From positions 31,519 to 95,518 of the forward strand of contig JBCNNW010000007.1 in assembly GCA_039594205.1 (NCBI GenBank): a DNA stretch of 64,000 bases, given 5' to 3'. The stretch is from Pseudescherichia sp039594205 (GTDB taxonomy: Bacteria; Pseudomonadota; Gammaproteobacteria; Enterobacterales; Enterobacteriaceae). Numbering within the stretch: the first letter of the stretch is position 1; every line of letters starts with the position of its first letter. Made by a program: the position numbers and the translations under genes. Below the pieces are notes generated by a model. That model saw only the letters and a program-made list of their open reading frames with translations, was not told where the DNA came from and did no database searches. Positions 51,717 through 61,107 of this stretch are shown here, piece by piece.

Positions 51717-52901
51717 TTATTCCAGTGACTTACTGATAATGCCCGAAGCGCGCAGCGTTTGATACATGACGATGGCGATTGCCAGGGCGGCGATGACCAC
51801 CGTTAGCGCCAGTGAGAAGGCCAGTGCGCCCTGGATCCCCAGCGCCCGATCGAGCCATGCATAGGCAAAGGGCGATGCGGCAGCCATCAGCTGCGCCGGA
51901 ATAAACAGAACGCCCGTCCGCCGGGCATAATCCTCTGCGGCGAACAGCTGAAGCGGCAGCGTCGCTTTAACAATCGTCATCAGGCCATTGATCGCCCCAT
52001 ACCCCAGCACAAACCCTGCGGCCGAGCTGGCAAACAGCGATCCGCTCAGACCGAGCAGGAAGCAGAGCGGCATGGCCAGAGCGGTAACCAGCGTCAACCT
52101 GAGCGGGGTGAGACGTGCGCCCGCAACCACCTCCATAAACCGCGCTCCCGTTTGGCCGATTCCCCACAGCATCCCCGCAGCGACCGGTAGCCCAGCGCTG
52201 GCGATAAATTCCGGCAAGTGTGTCGATGTACCGTTAGAGACAAAGGTGATAAGGGCAATAAAAGCGGCAAACAGCCAGCCGCTGCGGCGGTCTCGGACAT
52301 CGCAGATTGTCGGCGTAGTGGCAGCGGCCATGGTCAGCGGCTGGTTGGGCAGCGGGCGGATCAGCGCGGCGCTGAGCAGGCCGAACAGCGCGTAGACCAG
52401 CAGCACCCCACGCCAGTTCATTATGGCTAATAGCGACTCACCGAGCGGCCAGAAAACAGCGGATGCCAGCCCGCCCGCCAGCGTCACCTGGGAAATCGTG
52501 CGTCGGGCGTGCTGTCCGTAAAGCGTGATGAGTGCAGCAAACAGCGCGTCATAAAGCGACAGGCGCATACCGATGCCCATGATAAGCCAGGCGCTATACC
52601 AGCCCGCAAGCGAGTACGTGCAGGCCATGGCGGCGCAGCTTAGCGCTATCAGCAGCGTACCAATAGTTACAACATTCTTTCCGCCCAGTCTGGCCTGTAG
52701 CCTGGCGACAAAGGGCGATACCAGCGCCATGACCAGCATCGCCAGGGTCAGGCCAAGATAGATCTGCGGCTGCGTCCAGTGGGTATCGCGGGCAATGGCA
52801 TGGGCAAACGTGCCGGGCATATAGAACGAGATACCCCAGTTAATGAGCTGATTGCAGCCAGCGAAGAGAGGGAGGTAGCGGGGGATGGCACGCGAAGTCA
52901 T
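51717..52901 (-). CDS. MFS transporter, divergent from LysR gene
   Basis: The 394-residue protein has about 12 transmembrane segments of the major facilitator type, with the intracellular loop VARLQARLGGKNVVTIG after helix 2. It is divergently arranged with a LysR regulator across a 97-base gap, the usual sign that the regulator controls it. Substrate cannot be inferred. No counterpart lies at this site in E. coli K-12. Confidence 0.82.
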   Translation of the reverse strand: MTSRAIPRYLPLFAGCNQLINWGISFYMPGTFAHAIARDTHWTQPQIYLGLTLAMLVMALVSPFVARLQARLGGKNVVTIGTLLIALSCAAMACTYSLAGWYSAWLIMGIGMRLSLYDALFAALITLYGQHARRTISQVTLAGGLASAVFWPLGESLLAIMNWRGVLLVYALFGLLSAALIRPLPNQPLTMAAATTPTICDVRDRRSGWLFAAFIALITFVSNGTSTHLPEFIASAGLPVAAGMLWGIGQTGARFMEVVAGARLTPLRLTLVTALAMPLCFLLGLSGSLFASSAAGFVLGYGAINGLMTIVKATLPLQLFAAEDYARRTGVLFIPAQLMAAASPFAYAWLDRALGIQGALAFSLALTVVIAALAIAIVMYQTLRASGIISKSLE

Positions 52902-52998
52902 TATTTTTCATTCCGTTAGGCAGTTGTCCTGAGCATACCGTGCGCGGTATGGTTCAGGCAGGCCTCAACGTTTATCACCTCTATAAGAGAAACTTTGC

Positions 52999-53880
52999 AT
53001 GACGACGCTAAACCTGGGTAATCTGGCGACCTTTCGGCTGGTTGTACAGCGGGGCAGTTTTTCTGCCGCGGCAAACGTGCTTGGTCTCTCCCAGCCTGCG
53101 GTAAGCCTGCAAATTCGCCAGCTTGAGCAGTTTCTTCAGGCAAGATTGATCGAGCGAACCGGGCGAGGGGTTAAGGCGACCGCTGCTGGCGTAGCGTTAC
53201 TGGCCCACGGCGAGCGGATTGGTCAGGCTGTGGACGAAGCGATACGTTCGGTGAGCGCGTTTAGTCATGAAGTCAGCGGCACGATTACGCTCGGTACGGG
53301 GGCGACGGCGTGTATTCACCTTTTGCCACCGCTATTGCAGCGGCTGCGGCTAGACTATCCGCTGCTGCAGGTAGGCGTTACGACCGGAAATACGCCCAGC
53401 ATTGTCCAGGCGGTAGAGGAAAATCGCCTCGATCTGGGGCTGGTTACGCTGCCCGCCAGCGGGCGCACGCTGGCTATCACGCCGTTTCTGAACGAAGAGT
53501 TTGTTTTTATCGACGCGCAGTCGCACCCGGCGGAATCGTTAACGCCCGAGGTACTACACACGCTGCCGCTAATCGCCTTTGAGGGCGGAAGCAGTACGCG
53601 CACGCTTATCGACGGCTGGTTTGCAACAGCCGGACTGCCAACGGTACCTGTGATGCAGCTTGGCAGTATAGAAGCAATCAAGCGCATGGTGAGCGCCGGG
53701 CTGGGATATAGCATTGTCCCGCGTATGTCGGTGGCTCACCCTGACGATCGTAAGGGACTAAACGTGCGCTCACTGAATCCGCTTTTACAGCGTCAGCTGG
53801 CAATAGTTATCCGGCAGGATAAGATCCTGAGCAGAGGCATCGGGGCAATCATTCAAATGCTGCAACAGCATGCGTTTTAA
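52999..53880 (+). CDS. LysR-family transcriptional regulator
   Basis: The 293-residue protein has the N-terminal LysR winged helix (FRLVVQRGSFSAAANVLGLSQPAVSLQIRQLE, residues about 12-43) and a type-2 periplasmic-binding-like effector domain (about 90-290). It most likely controls the divergent MFS gene. Its stop overlaps the stop of the convergent yfgG by four bases. Confidence 0.9.
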   Translation: MTTLNLGNLATFRLVVQRGSFSAAANVLGLSQPAVSLQIRQLEQFLQARLIERTGRGVKATAAGVALLAHGERIGQAVDEAIRSVSAFSHEVSGTITLGTGATACIHLLPPLLQRLRLDYPLLQVGVTTGNTPSIVQAVEENRLDLGLVTLPASGRTLAITPFLNEEFVFIDAQSHPAESLTPEVLHTLPLIAFEGGSSTRTLIDGWFATAGLPTVPVMQLGSIEAIKRMVSAGLGYSIVPRMSVAHPDDRKGLNVRSLNPLLQRQLAIVIRQDKILSRGIGAIIQMLQQHAF

Positions 53881-54077
53881 TTTAGCGTTCTATTTACCGG
53901 CGTCTCAACGGAGAGCGAGGACTGCTGTGACTGGGCTTTGTCCTGATGATGGTACCAGGCACCGATAGAGGAGTAGACGAAGCGTCCAAAGAAGAAGATA
54001 AAGCTGATAAGCAATACGATACGGGTCATGCGACTGTCAAATCGCTGTCGTTTTCGCATACTGTGTGACTGACTCAC
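53877..54077 (-). CDS. yfgG: small membrane protein YfgG
   Basis: The 66-residue product has a basic N-terminus and one transmembrane helix (about residues 17-37) with RMTRIVLLISFIFFFGRFVYSS split across it, close to E. coli YfgG. The E. coli protein has been linked to nickel and cobalt tolerance. Start is GTG at 54077 after AGGAACCTCTT; an ATG at codon 7 is an alternative. It marks the return to backbone DNA and diverges from pdeF. Confidence 0.9.
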   Translation of the reverse strand: MSQSHSMRKRQRFDSRMTRIVLLISFIFFFGRFVYSSIGAWYHHQDKAQSQQSSLSVETPVNRTLN

Positions 54078-54284
54078 AAGAGGTTCCTACGTGTTAACCC
54101 GACGTGCGGGCGATTGCTGTATTAATGCACAGAGCGCAGCGCAGATCAATCGGCCGTTATGTAAAATTTCGTCAAAGAAAGCATTTACTAAAGCCATAAT
54201 AATGAAATAATGATAAAGCGCATGAAATCTCTATAAAAATTGCGCTGGAAAGAGAGGGACATGTTTTGAGCGGCATACGGTTGC

Positions 54285-54298
54285 TTGATCCTGGTCAA
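54285..54298 (+). promoter_or_regulatory. FNR-like site in the yfgG-pdeF intergenic region
   Basis: TTGATCCTGGTCAA fits the FNR consensus TTGAT-N4-ATCAA with one mismatch. It is about 136 bases upstream of pdeF, and TATAAT at 54355-54360 could be its -10 element. E. coli pdeF is reported as FNR-dependent. The rest of the 350-base gap (54078-54427) shows no gene I would support. Confidence 0.65.
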
Positions 54299-54427
54299 TC
54301 GCTGCTGTTTTTGCGGCACCAAACTCTTCACAAATGTCACAGTCTGGCCGATTCTATAATCTTCATGGTTAGCCTGTAACCCCGTCTGACTCACTCCTCA
54401 GGACGCTGGGTTTTACACTGAACATCG

Positions 54428-56671
54428 ATGAGCTACACGAAAATTTATAATCTCTATAAAGCTAAATGGTGGGCATTGCCGCTCGTCTTGCCTTGCCTGA
54501 TGCTGCCCCTGGCTCGCATGGTCGACACCTTTACCCAGGCCGTGGATGGCAGCGTAGTGCTCTACTATCTGCCGCTGTCGCTTTTTCTGAGCCTGATGCT
54601 CTTCTATGGCTGGGCAGCACTGCCCGGTATTATTCTCTCCATTGCATGGCACTACTATCCCGAGACCAGCGCTCCGGAGACGTTGACCAAAATTCTCCAT
54701 TTTTTGGTGCCTGTCGTGGTGAGCTGGGGCGGCTATCGCGTCTTCGTCACCCGGCGGCATAACGTCTCCTACGGTAATGCGCAGCTCACCGCCCAGCGCA
54801 TGTTCTGGCAGGTCCTCTGCCCGGCCTCCCTGTTCCTGCTGATCTTTCATACCATCACCTGGCTTGGGCTGTATGAGCACTATCAGGCCCTGACCGGTGT
54901 GACGCCGTTTAGCCTGCGCACGCTGATCAACTATCAGGCGCTGCTGGTTAGCGGCCTGACCGGCACGCCGTTCTGCTATTTGCTGATCAGGGTGATCCAC
55001 CATCCACGCCACCTGCGGGGCTATCTCTCCCGCCTGCGTCAGGATTTTGACCCAAAGGTAACCCGGCTGGAGGTGGTCGCCTGGTTTACCATTATCGCGC
55101 TGCTGATGATGCTGATGCTCTCGCCCTGGGATGAGAGCACCAGCATCTTCAGTACCAACTATACGCTGTCGCTGCTGCTGCCGGTAATGCTCTGGGGATC
55201 GATGCGCTATGGCTACCGCCTGATGTCTATCGTCTGGACGCCATTCCTGATGATAAGTATTCACTACTTCTATCGCTATACGCCGGTCACGCCACGCTAC
55301 GATATCCAGCTGACGATCCTTACATCCAGCTATCTGGTGTTCTCGTTTATCATCACCTGGATGTCGATGCTGGCAACGCGCCAGCGAACGGTGCACGAGC
55401 GAGCCAGCCGCCTGGCGTGGCTTGATCCGGTACTCAATATGCCGAACCTGCGGGCGCTTAACCGTGCGCTGGCGGATACCCCCTGGTCTGTGCTCTGTTT
55501 TTTACGCATTCCCGATCTGGAGCTGCTGGGGCGGCACTATGGGGTGCTACTGCGCATCCAGTACAAGCAGATGCTGTCGGAGTGGCTGAGCCAAAGCCTG
55601 CATAATAATGAGAGCGTCTACCACCTGTCGGGGCATGATATTGTGATCCGGTTGAATACCGAATCCCACGCGCGACGTATCGCAGAGCTGGATACGCTGA
55701 TTAAACAGTTCCGCTTCGCATGGGATGGTATGCCGCTGCAGCCGCAGGTAGGGATAAGCTACTGCTACGTCCGCTCGCCGGTGGCGCATCTCTATCTGCT
55801 GCTCGGTGAGCTGAGCACCGCGGCGGATCTCTCTCTGGAAACCCAAAGCCCCGAGAGTCTTCAGCATCGCGGCTCGGTTAATTTGCAACGCAGCCTGAAG
55901 GGTAAGGTGGAGATGTTGAACCGCCTGCAACGGGCGCTGGAGGAGGACCGCTTCCGCCTGATGGCCCAGCCGATCGCAGGCGTGCGCGGCGATGACTATC
56001 ACGAGATTTTGCTGCGGATGGTTAGCGACGACGGCGAGCTTATCGGCCCGGATGCGTTTCTGCCGGTAGCTCATGAGTTTGGTCTCGCATCGCGTATCGA
56101 CCTGTGGGTTATTGAACACACGCTGCGCTTTATGGCGGACTACCGCGAAACCGAGCCGGGGGCGCGCTTCTCTGTCAACCTGTCGCCAACCTCCGTCTGC
56201 CGGAGCAATTTTGTGCGGGAGGTCGCCAGACTGCTTGAGCGCTATGATATTGAAGCCTGGCAGCTCATCTTTGAGGTGACCGAGAGCAACTCGCTGACCA
56301 ATGTCAACCAGGCGAACCAGACCCTGGGCCAACTGCAGCAGATGGGCTGCCGGGTAGCTATCGACGATTTTGGCACCGGCTATGCCAGCTATGCGCGCCT
56401 GAAAAACGTCAACGCCGACATCCTGAAGATCGACGGCAGCTTTATCCGCAATCTGACCTCAAACAGTCTCGACTATCAGATCGTAACCTCTATCTGCCAT
56501 CTGGCACGAATGAAAAAGATGCAGGTGGTCGCGGAGTATGTAGAGAGCGAGGAGGTTCGCAGCGCTGCCGTTTCATTGGGGATCGACTATCTGCAAGGGT
56601 TCCTGATTGGTAAACCTGCGCCGCTGGCGGAACTGGTAGGTAAAGCCCAGGCACTGTCACAGCGTGCCTGA
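54428..56671 (+). CDS. pdeF: cyclic-di-GMP phosphodiesterase PdeF (YfgF)
   Basis: PdeF (747 residues) degrades c-di-GMP at the inner membrane and favours motility over matrix formation. About eight N-terminal helices form a MASE1 sensor (residues 1-310). The GGDEF domain is degenerate: the signature is replaced by SGHDI near residue 398. The EAL domain is intact, with EILLR near 526, DDFGTGYASYARL near 645 and LKIDGSFI shortly after. So hydrolysis is expected and synthesis is not. The upstream FNR-like site suits the anaerobic role described for E. coli. Confidence 0.96.
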   Translation: MSYTKIYNLYKAKWWALPLVLPCLMLPLARMVDTFTQAVDGSVVLYYLPLSLFLSLMLFYGWAALPGIILSIAWHYYPETSAPETLTKILHFLVPVVVSWGGYRVFVTRRHNVSYGNAQLTAQRMFWQVLCPASLFLLIFHTITWLGLYEHYQALTGVTPFSLRTLINYQALLVSGLTGTPFCYLLIRVIHHPRHLRGYLSRLRQDFDPKVTRLEVVAWFTIIALLMMLMLSPWDESTSIFSTNYTLSLLLPVMLWGSMRYGYRLMSIVWTPFLMISIHYFYRYTPVTPRYDIQLTILTSSYLVFSFIITWMSMLATRQRTVHERASRLAWLDPVLNMPNLRALNRALADTPWSVLCFLRIPDLELLGRHYGVLLRIQYKQMLSEWLSQSLHNNESVYHLSGHDIVIRLNTESHARRIAELDTLIKQFRFAWDGMPLQPQVGISYCYVRSPVAHLYLLLGELSTAADLSLETQSPESLQHRGSVNLQRSLKGKVEMLNRLQRALEEDRFRLMAQPIAGVRGDDYHEILLRMVSDDGELIGPDAFLPVAHEFGLASRIDLWVIEHTLRFMADYRETEPGARFSVNLSPTSVCRSNFVREVARLLERYDIEAWQLIFEVTESNSLTNVNQANQTLGQLQQMGCRVAIDDFGTGYASYARLKNVNADILKIDGSFIRNLTSNSLDYQIVTSICHLARMKKMQVVAEYVESEEVRSAAVSLGIDYLQGFLIGKPAPLAELVGKAQALSQRA

Positions 56672-56697
56672 GCGTCAGAGAGGCAGGGCGGGGCGGA

Positions 56698-58239
56698 TCA
56701 GGCTGCAACGCCGGAGGAGTGCTCCTCTTCAATCTTCAGCAGCCAGCCGGTAACCGCACCCCAGTAGTCCTGCTCCTTCTCCAGATCTAACAGCACCAGC
56801 GCGTTCTGGCTGAACCAGTCGCGAGGGAAGCTGAGGGTCCAGTGGTTATCGTCGGTGGTCAGACGCAGGGTGGGTGGCGTCGTGGTTGCCTGGCGCTGGT
56901 TGTTCAGCAGCACGCCGAGGCGCAAGAGCTGGATCAGCGGTAAAAAATGCTTTTTCTTGAACAGGGTAAAGCGCGGCAGATCGTCGAGCTTGATCCCTTT
57001 GCGGTGGAAGCGCACCAGGGTCGCCATCATCAACTGCTGCTCCTGGTTAAAGCCCGGCAGATCGCTGTTCTGCAGGATATAGGCCGAGTGGCGGTGCATC
57101 CCGCTATGGTTGATGTTCAGCCCAACCTCGTGCAGCATCGCCGCCCACTTCAGCAGCGCCGCCAGTTGCGGGTTCGCCAGTTTCGGATTCTGCGCCTCCC
57201 ACTGCTCGTACATGTGGGTCGTGGTCTCCAGCACGCGCCGCGCCTGCTCCCGGTCAATGTTATACTGGTTAGCAAGGCTCTGCGCCGTGCGGCTGCGGAT
57301 ATCCTGATGGCGGAAACGGCCCTCCATCTCATACAGCACCCCTTCACGCAGCGCACCGTCAGAGAGACGCAGCTCGCGAATGGCCAGCGCATCAAATACG
57401 CCGCACAAAATCGCCAGGCCCGGCACGAAGACCGCCTTGCGCTCGTCGGAGAGCCCCGGCAGGTTCAGTGCGTCAAAGCTGTTATGCTTCAGCACCTCGG
57501 TAACCAGCTTATCCAGCCGCTCAGGGGTGATGAAACCATCTTTCTCGCCCATCGCCAGCAGCACTTCATGGGCGGCTTTAATGCTGCCCGACGCGCCCAG
57601 CGCCACGTTCCAGCCCTGAATGCGATACTGCCAGGTCAGGCTCTCCAGCTTCTGTACCGCCGCCATGCGCGCCCGGTGGAAGTTCTCCCGGTTAATAGTG
57701 CGGCCTGGGAAGTAGGTTTGCGCAAAGCTGACGCAGCCCATACGGCGGCTCTCAACCAGGATAGGCTGAAAATCTTCGCCAATCACCAGTTCCGTAGAGC
57801 CACCGCCGATATCAATGACCAGCTTGCGGCCTTTTTCCGGCTGCGTGTGCTCGACGCCCATAAAGATCAGTCGGGCCTCTTCATTGCCGGAGATGATCTC
57901 AATCGGGTAGGGGATCACCTGCTCCGCACGCTTGAGGAAGTCGGCGGCGTTGGCGGCCTGGCGCAGGGTATGGGTCCCGACTATACAGACGTTAGCCGGG
58001 TCGAAGCCCTGCAGGCGTTCTGCAAACAGCGACAGGCAGCTCAGGCCGCGCTCAATCGCCTCTTCACTGAGGACGCTATTCTCATCCAGGCCGTCGGCCA
58101 GATGCACGCGCTGCTTCAGGCGGCCAATGATCTGCATGGCACCATCCACCACGCGGGCAATGACCATGTGGAAGCTGTTCGAACCGAGATCGACCGCAGC
58201 AAACTCCTGCGGCCGTGGGGTATTGTCATTTATCGGCAT
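56698..58239 (-). CDS. ppx: exopolyphosphatase
   Basis: Ppx (513 residues) releases phosphate from the ends of long polyphosphate chains and can hydrolyse pppGpp. It is an actin/Hsp70-fold enzyme with phosphate loops AAVDLGSNSFHMVIARV near residue 14 and VIDIGGGSTELVIG near residue 140. The C-terminal HD-like part contains MLHEVGLNINHSGMHRHSAY. It starts three bases after ppk, so the two opposing enzymes are co-expressed. Confidence 0.97.
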   Translation of the reverse strand: MPINDNTPRPQEFAAVDLGSNSFHMVIARVVDGAMQIIGRLKQRVHLADGLDENSVLSEEAIERGLSCLSLFAERLQGFDPANVCIVGTHTLRQAANAADFLKRAEQVIPYPIEIISGNEEARLIFMGVEHTQPEKGRKLVIDIGGGSTELVIGEDFQPILVESRRMGCVSFAQTYFPGRTINRENFHRARMAAVQKLESLTWQYRIQGWNVALGASGSIKAAHEVLLAMGEKDGFITPERLDKLVTEVLKHNSFDALNLPGLSDERKAVFVPGLAILCGVFDALAIRELRLSDGALREGVLYEMEGRFRHQDIRSRTAQSLANQYNIDREQARRVLETTTHMYEQWEAQNPKLANPQLAALLKWAAMLHEVGLNINHSGMHRHSAYILQNSDLPGFNQEQQLMMATLVRFHRKGIKLDDLPRFTLFKKKHFLPLIQLLRLGVLLNNQRQATTTPPTLRLTTDDNHWTLSFPRDWFSQNALVLLDLEKEQDYWGAVTGWLLKIEEEHSSGVAA

Positions 58240-58242
58240 AGA

Positions 58243-60303
58243 TTAGTCTGGTTGTTCGAGTGATTTGATATAGTCGTAAATCGCCAGCTGGGCGCGAACC
58301 TTGCGCCTGTTGCCCCGTTGCACGTAGCGATTACTCAATTCCTTATCAATATACCGGGCCTTCACGGTATCGCTGAACAGAAGCTCAATGATGTCCAGCA
58401 CGCGTTGCTTAAGGCGCGGGTCGAGCAGCGGGGCCGCAACCTCAATGCGATAATCAATATTACGCGTCATCCAGTCGGCAGACGAGAGATAAACCTGCTT
58501 ATCGCCACCGTTTTCGAAAATATAGATGCGATCGTGCTCCAGATAACGGTCCACGATACTGATCACCCGGATGTTATCGCTCAGGCCTTCCAGCTCAGGG
58601 ATCAGCGAACACATCCCGCGCACCAGCAGGTTAACCGGTACGCCGGAACCCGATGCGGCATACAGTCGGTCCACCAGGCCTTTATCTACCAGGTTGTTAA
58701 GCTTCAGGGTGATCCCCGACGGCTGACCGTTTTGCGCATTGGCGATTTCACGGTCGATCATGTCATACAGCAGGCGGCGCGAGTTCTGCGGCGACACCAA
58801 CAGGTATTCGAAGTGTACCGGCCGATAGGGGTTCTCGATAAAGTTAAACACCCGGCGCACCTCGTTCGTGATGCGTGCATCAGCGGTGAGCAGGGAGTAG
58901 TCGGTATAGAGCCGGGCGGTCTTCTCGTTGAAGTTACCGGTACCGATGTGCGCGTAGCGCACCACCTCATCATTCTCTTTACGCGAGATGAGGAATAGCT
59001 TGGCGTGGATTTTCAGCCCTGGCGCAGAGAAGATCACGTGCGCCCCGGCCTCCGTCAGGCGTTTCGCCCAGTGGATATTGGCCTCTTCATCGAAGCGCGC
59101 CTGCAGCTCCACCACCACAGTGACTTTTTTGCCGTTGTGCGCAGCGTGGATCATCGCATCGATAATGCGCGAATCCTTCGCCACGCGGTAGATGTTGATC
59201 TTGATTGCCAGCACGTTAGGGTCAAACGAGGCCTGACGCAGCAGCTCCAGCACGTGCTCAAAGGTGTGGTAGGGATAGTAGAGCAGCACGTCGCGCTCGC
59301 GAATGGCATCGAAGCCGTTGCGGAAGTTATCAAACCAGACATGGCGCAGGCGCGGCAGCGGCTTGTTCACCAGGTTGGCTTTGCCAACGTTCGGGAAGCT
59401 GATGAAATCTTTGAAGTTGTGGTAGCGGCCACCGGGTACGATAGAGTCATAGCGGGAGATGGTGAGCTTGTCGCGCAGCATCTCCACCATCGCGTCCGGC
59501 ATATCGCGCTGGTAAACAAAACGCACCGGCTCGGCGGTAAGGCGCTGCTTGAGGCTGGATGACATCAGCTCCATCAGGCTCGACTCCATCTCGTGCACCA
59601 GGTCGTACTCGGCGTCACGGGTCATCTTCATCGAGTAGGCATTGAGCGCGTCGTAGTCAAAGAAGCCGTAGAAGATATCATCCAGGCAGTAGCGCAGGAT
59701 GTTATCCAGCAGGATCATCGGCTTACGGCGGCGCGGCGTCTCCGGCGGCAGGTTGACGAAGCGCGGCACCTTATCCGACGGGATCTCCAGCAGCGCGTAG
59801 CGAATAGTCTCCCCGCGAATGATCTCTACCGCCAGATAGGTGTAGTCATCCTTCAGGAACTGCACCAGATCGGTTTCGCGGTTGATTAGGATCGGCGTGA
59901 TGTGCTGGCGCAGATAGTGTTTGAAGTAGTGGCGTAGCCAAGTTTGCTGGTTCTCGGAGAGCTGGCGTTCGTTGATCAAAAAGATCTGGTTACGGGCCAT
60001 CTCCAGCAGCAGGTCGTTGTACAGGCCGTTAAACTCCTGATCGGCTTTCAGGACGCGGGTCTGGATCTTACCAAGCAGGTGTCGGGAGTGGGCGTTGGAG
60101 CCTTGCTCTTCGCTGATGATGATCCGGCGCTTAAGCTCAGCAAAGCGCACCTTGTAGAACTCATCAAGGTTGTTGGAGTAGATGCCCAGAAAACGCATTC
60201 GCTCAATCAGAGGGTTGCTCTTGTCGGCGGCTTCCTGAAGCACGCGTTCGTTGAACGCTAACCAGCTTAATTCTTTTTCGATGTATAGCTTTTCCTGACC
60301 CAT
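58243..60303 (-). CDS. ppk: polyphosphate kinase PPK1
   Basis: PPK1 (686 residues; E. coli 688) makes polyphosphate from ATP at the membrane. The autophosphorylated histidine is in LKIHAKLFLISRKEN (about 433) and the second catalytic histidine in RYLEHDRIYIF (about 590). The two-residue difference is a small gap before FRNGFDAIRERD. Polyphosphate supports stress survival. It heads the ppk-ppx operon. Confidence 0.98.
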   Translation of the reverse strand: MGQEKLYIEKELSWLAFNERVLQEAADKSNPLIERMRFLGIYSNNLDEFYKVRFAELKRRIIISEEQGSNAHSRHLLGKIQTRVLKADQEFNGLYNDLLLEMARNQIFLINERQLSENQQTWLRHYFKHYLRQHITPILINRETDLVQFLKDDYTYLAVEIIRGETIRYALLEIPSDKVPRFVNLPPETPRRRKPMILLDNILRYCLDDIFYGFFDYDALNAYSMKMTRDAEYDLVHEMESSLMELMSSSLKQRLTAEPVRFVYQRDMPDAMVEMLRDKLTISRYDSIVPGGRYHNFKDFISFPNVGKANLVNKPLPRLRHVWFDNFRNGFDAIRERDVLLYYPYHTFEHVLELLRQASFDPNVLAIKINIYRVAKDSRIIDAMIHAAHNGKKVTVVVELQARFDEEANIHWAKRLTEAGAHVIFSAPGLKIHAKLFLISRKENDEVVRYAHIGTGNFNEKTARLYTDYSLLTADARITNEVRRVFNFIENPYRPVHFEYLLVSPQNSRRLLYDMIDREIANAQNGQPSGITLKLNNLVDKGLVDRLYAASGSGVPVNLLVRGMCSLIPELEGLSDNIRVISIVDRYLEHDRIYIFENGGDKQVYLSSADWMTRNIDYRIEVAAPLLDPRLKQRVLDIIELLFSDTVKARYIDKELSNRYVQRGNRRKVRAQLAIYDYIKSLEQPD

Positions 60304-60390
60304 TACAACTCACACTCCGGTTCAATCTCGGGACGCGGCAAATCCATCTCAGCCTTTATTATGGTGAGAATTACCACAGCTTGTCCAATT

Positions 60391-60410
60391 GTGACAGATA
60401 AGTATGACAG
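60391..60410 (-). promoter_or_regulatory. possible Pho box upstream of ppk
   Basis: On the minus strand CTGTCAT-ACTTAT-CTGTCAC gives two PhoB half-sites 88-107 bases before the ppk start. Both half-sites are perfect, but the 6-base spacer is longer than the usual 4, so binding is uncertain. Confidence 0.4.
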
Positions 60411-60432
60411 TAATCTGATAATACGGAGGTTA

Positions 60433-60460
60433 TTGCCGGACGGCGCAGGCTGTCCGGCAA
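60433..60460. repeat. REP-like hairpin between purN and ppk
   Basis: TTGCCGGAC / GTCCGGCAA forms a perfect 9-bp stem with a 10-base loop just after the purN stop. It resembles a REP element and may also protect the purMN mRNA 3' end. Confidence 0.7.
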
Positions 60461-60468
60461 GAGAAGGC

Positions 60469-61107
60469 CTACTCGGCGGCGTGTCCTTGTGGGGGAAGCT
60501 GGACGCCATCGAGCCATGCGGCACCCTCGCGCATTGCCAGACGGCCATCAATAAACCAGCTCACCACCAGAGGGTAGATCGCGTGCTCCTGAGTCTGGAC
60601 GCGATCGGTGACGTCCTCTTCACCGTCGCCAGGGAATACCGGCACTTTGGCTTGCAGGATCACCGGTCCGCCGTCCAGCTCGTCGGTAACAAAATGCACG
60701 GAGGTGCCGTGCTCTTCGTCGCCGTTGGCCAGCGCCTGACGGTGAGTATGCAGGCCGGGATATTTCGGCAGCAGGGAGGGGTGGATGTTCAGCAGGCGGC
60801 CCTGATAGTGGGCAACAAACTCGGGGCTGAGAATGCGCATATAACCTGCCAGCACCACCAGATCCGGGGCATAGGCGTCGATCTCCATCATCAGCTCTCG
60901 GTCGAAAGCCTCGCGGCTGGCAAACTGAGCCGCCGCGATGGCGTGGGCCGCAATCCCGGCCTCACGCGCGCGTTGCAGGCCGAACGCGTCGGCCTTGTTA
61001 CTGAATACCGCACGGACAGTGGCGTTAATTCTCTTCTGCGCGCAGGCGTCAATAATTGCCTGCAAGTTGCTTCCGTTACCGGAAATGAGCACCACTATAT
61101 TTTTCAT
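60469..61107 (-). CDS. purN: phosphoribosylglycinamide formyltransferase
   Basis: PurN (212 residues) transfers formyl from 10-formyl-THF to GAR in de novo purine synthesis. Visible motifs are the phosphate loop SGNGSNLQAII near residue 9, the catalytic NIHPSLLPKYPG with Asn and His near 106-108, and GTSVHFVTDELDGGP with the catalytic Asp near 144. Its start overlaps the purM stop by four bases. Confidence 0.98.
   Translation of the reverse strand: MKNIVVLISGNGSNLQAIIDACAQKRINATVRAVFSNKADAFGLQRAREAGIAAHAIAAAQFASREAFDRELMMEIDAYAPDLVVLAGYMRILSPEFVAHYQGRLLNIHPSLLPKYPGLHTHRQALANGDEEHGTSVHFVTDELDGGPVILQAKVPVFPGDGEEDVTDRVQTQEHAIYPLVVSWFIDGRLAMREGAAWLDGVQLPPQGHAAE

Noticed and set aside
54188..54394. 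Possible 68-codon gene on the minus strand between yfgG and pdeF
   Set aside because: It would cover the FNR-like site and pdeF promoter region, has no good ribosome site, and its product looks random.
56947..58263. 438-codon open frame antisense to ppx
   Set aside because: It lies entirely opposite ppx and overlaps the ppk end; no start signal or recognisable domain.
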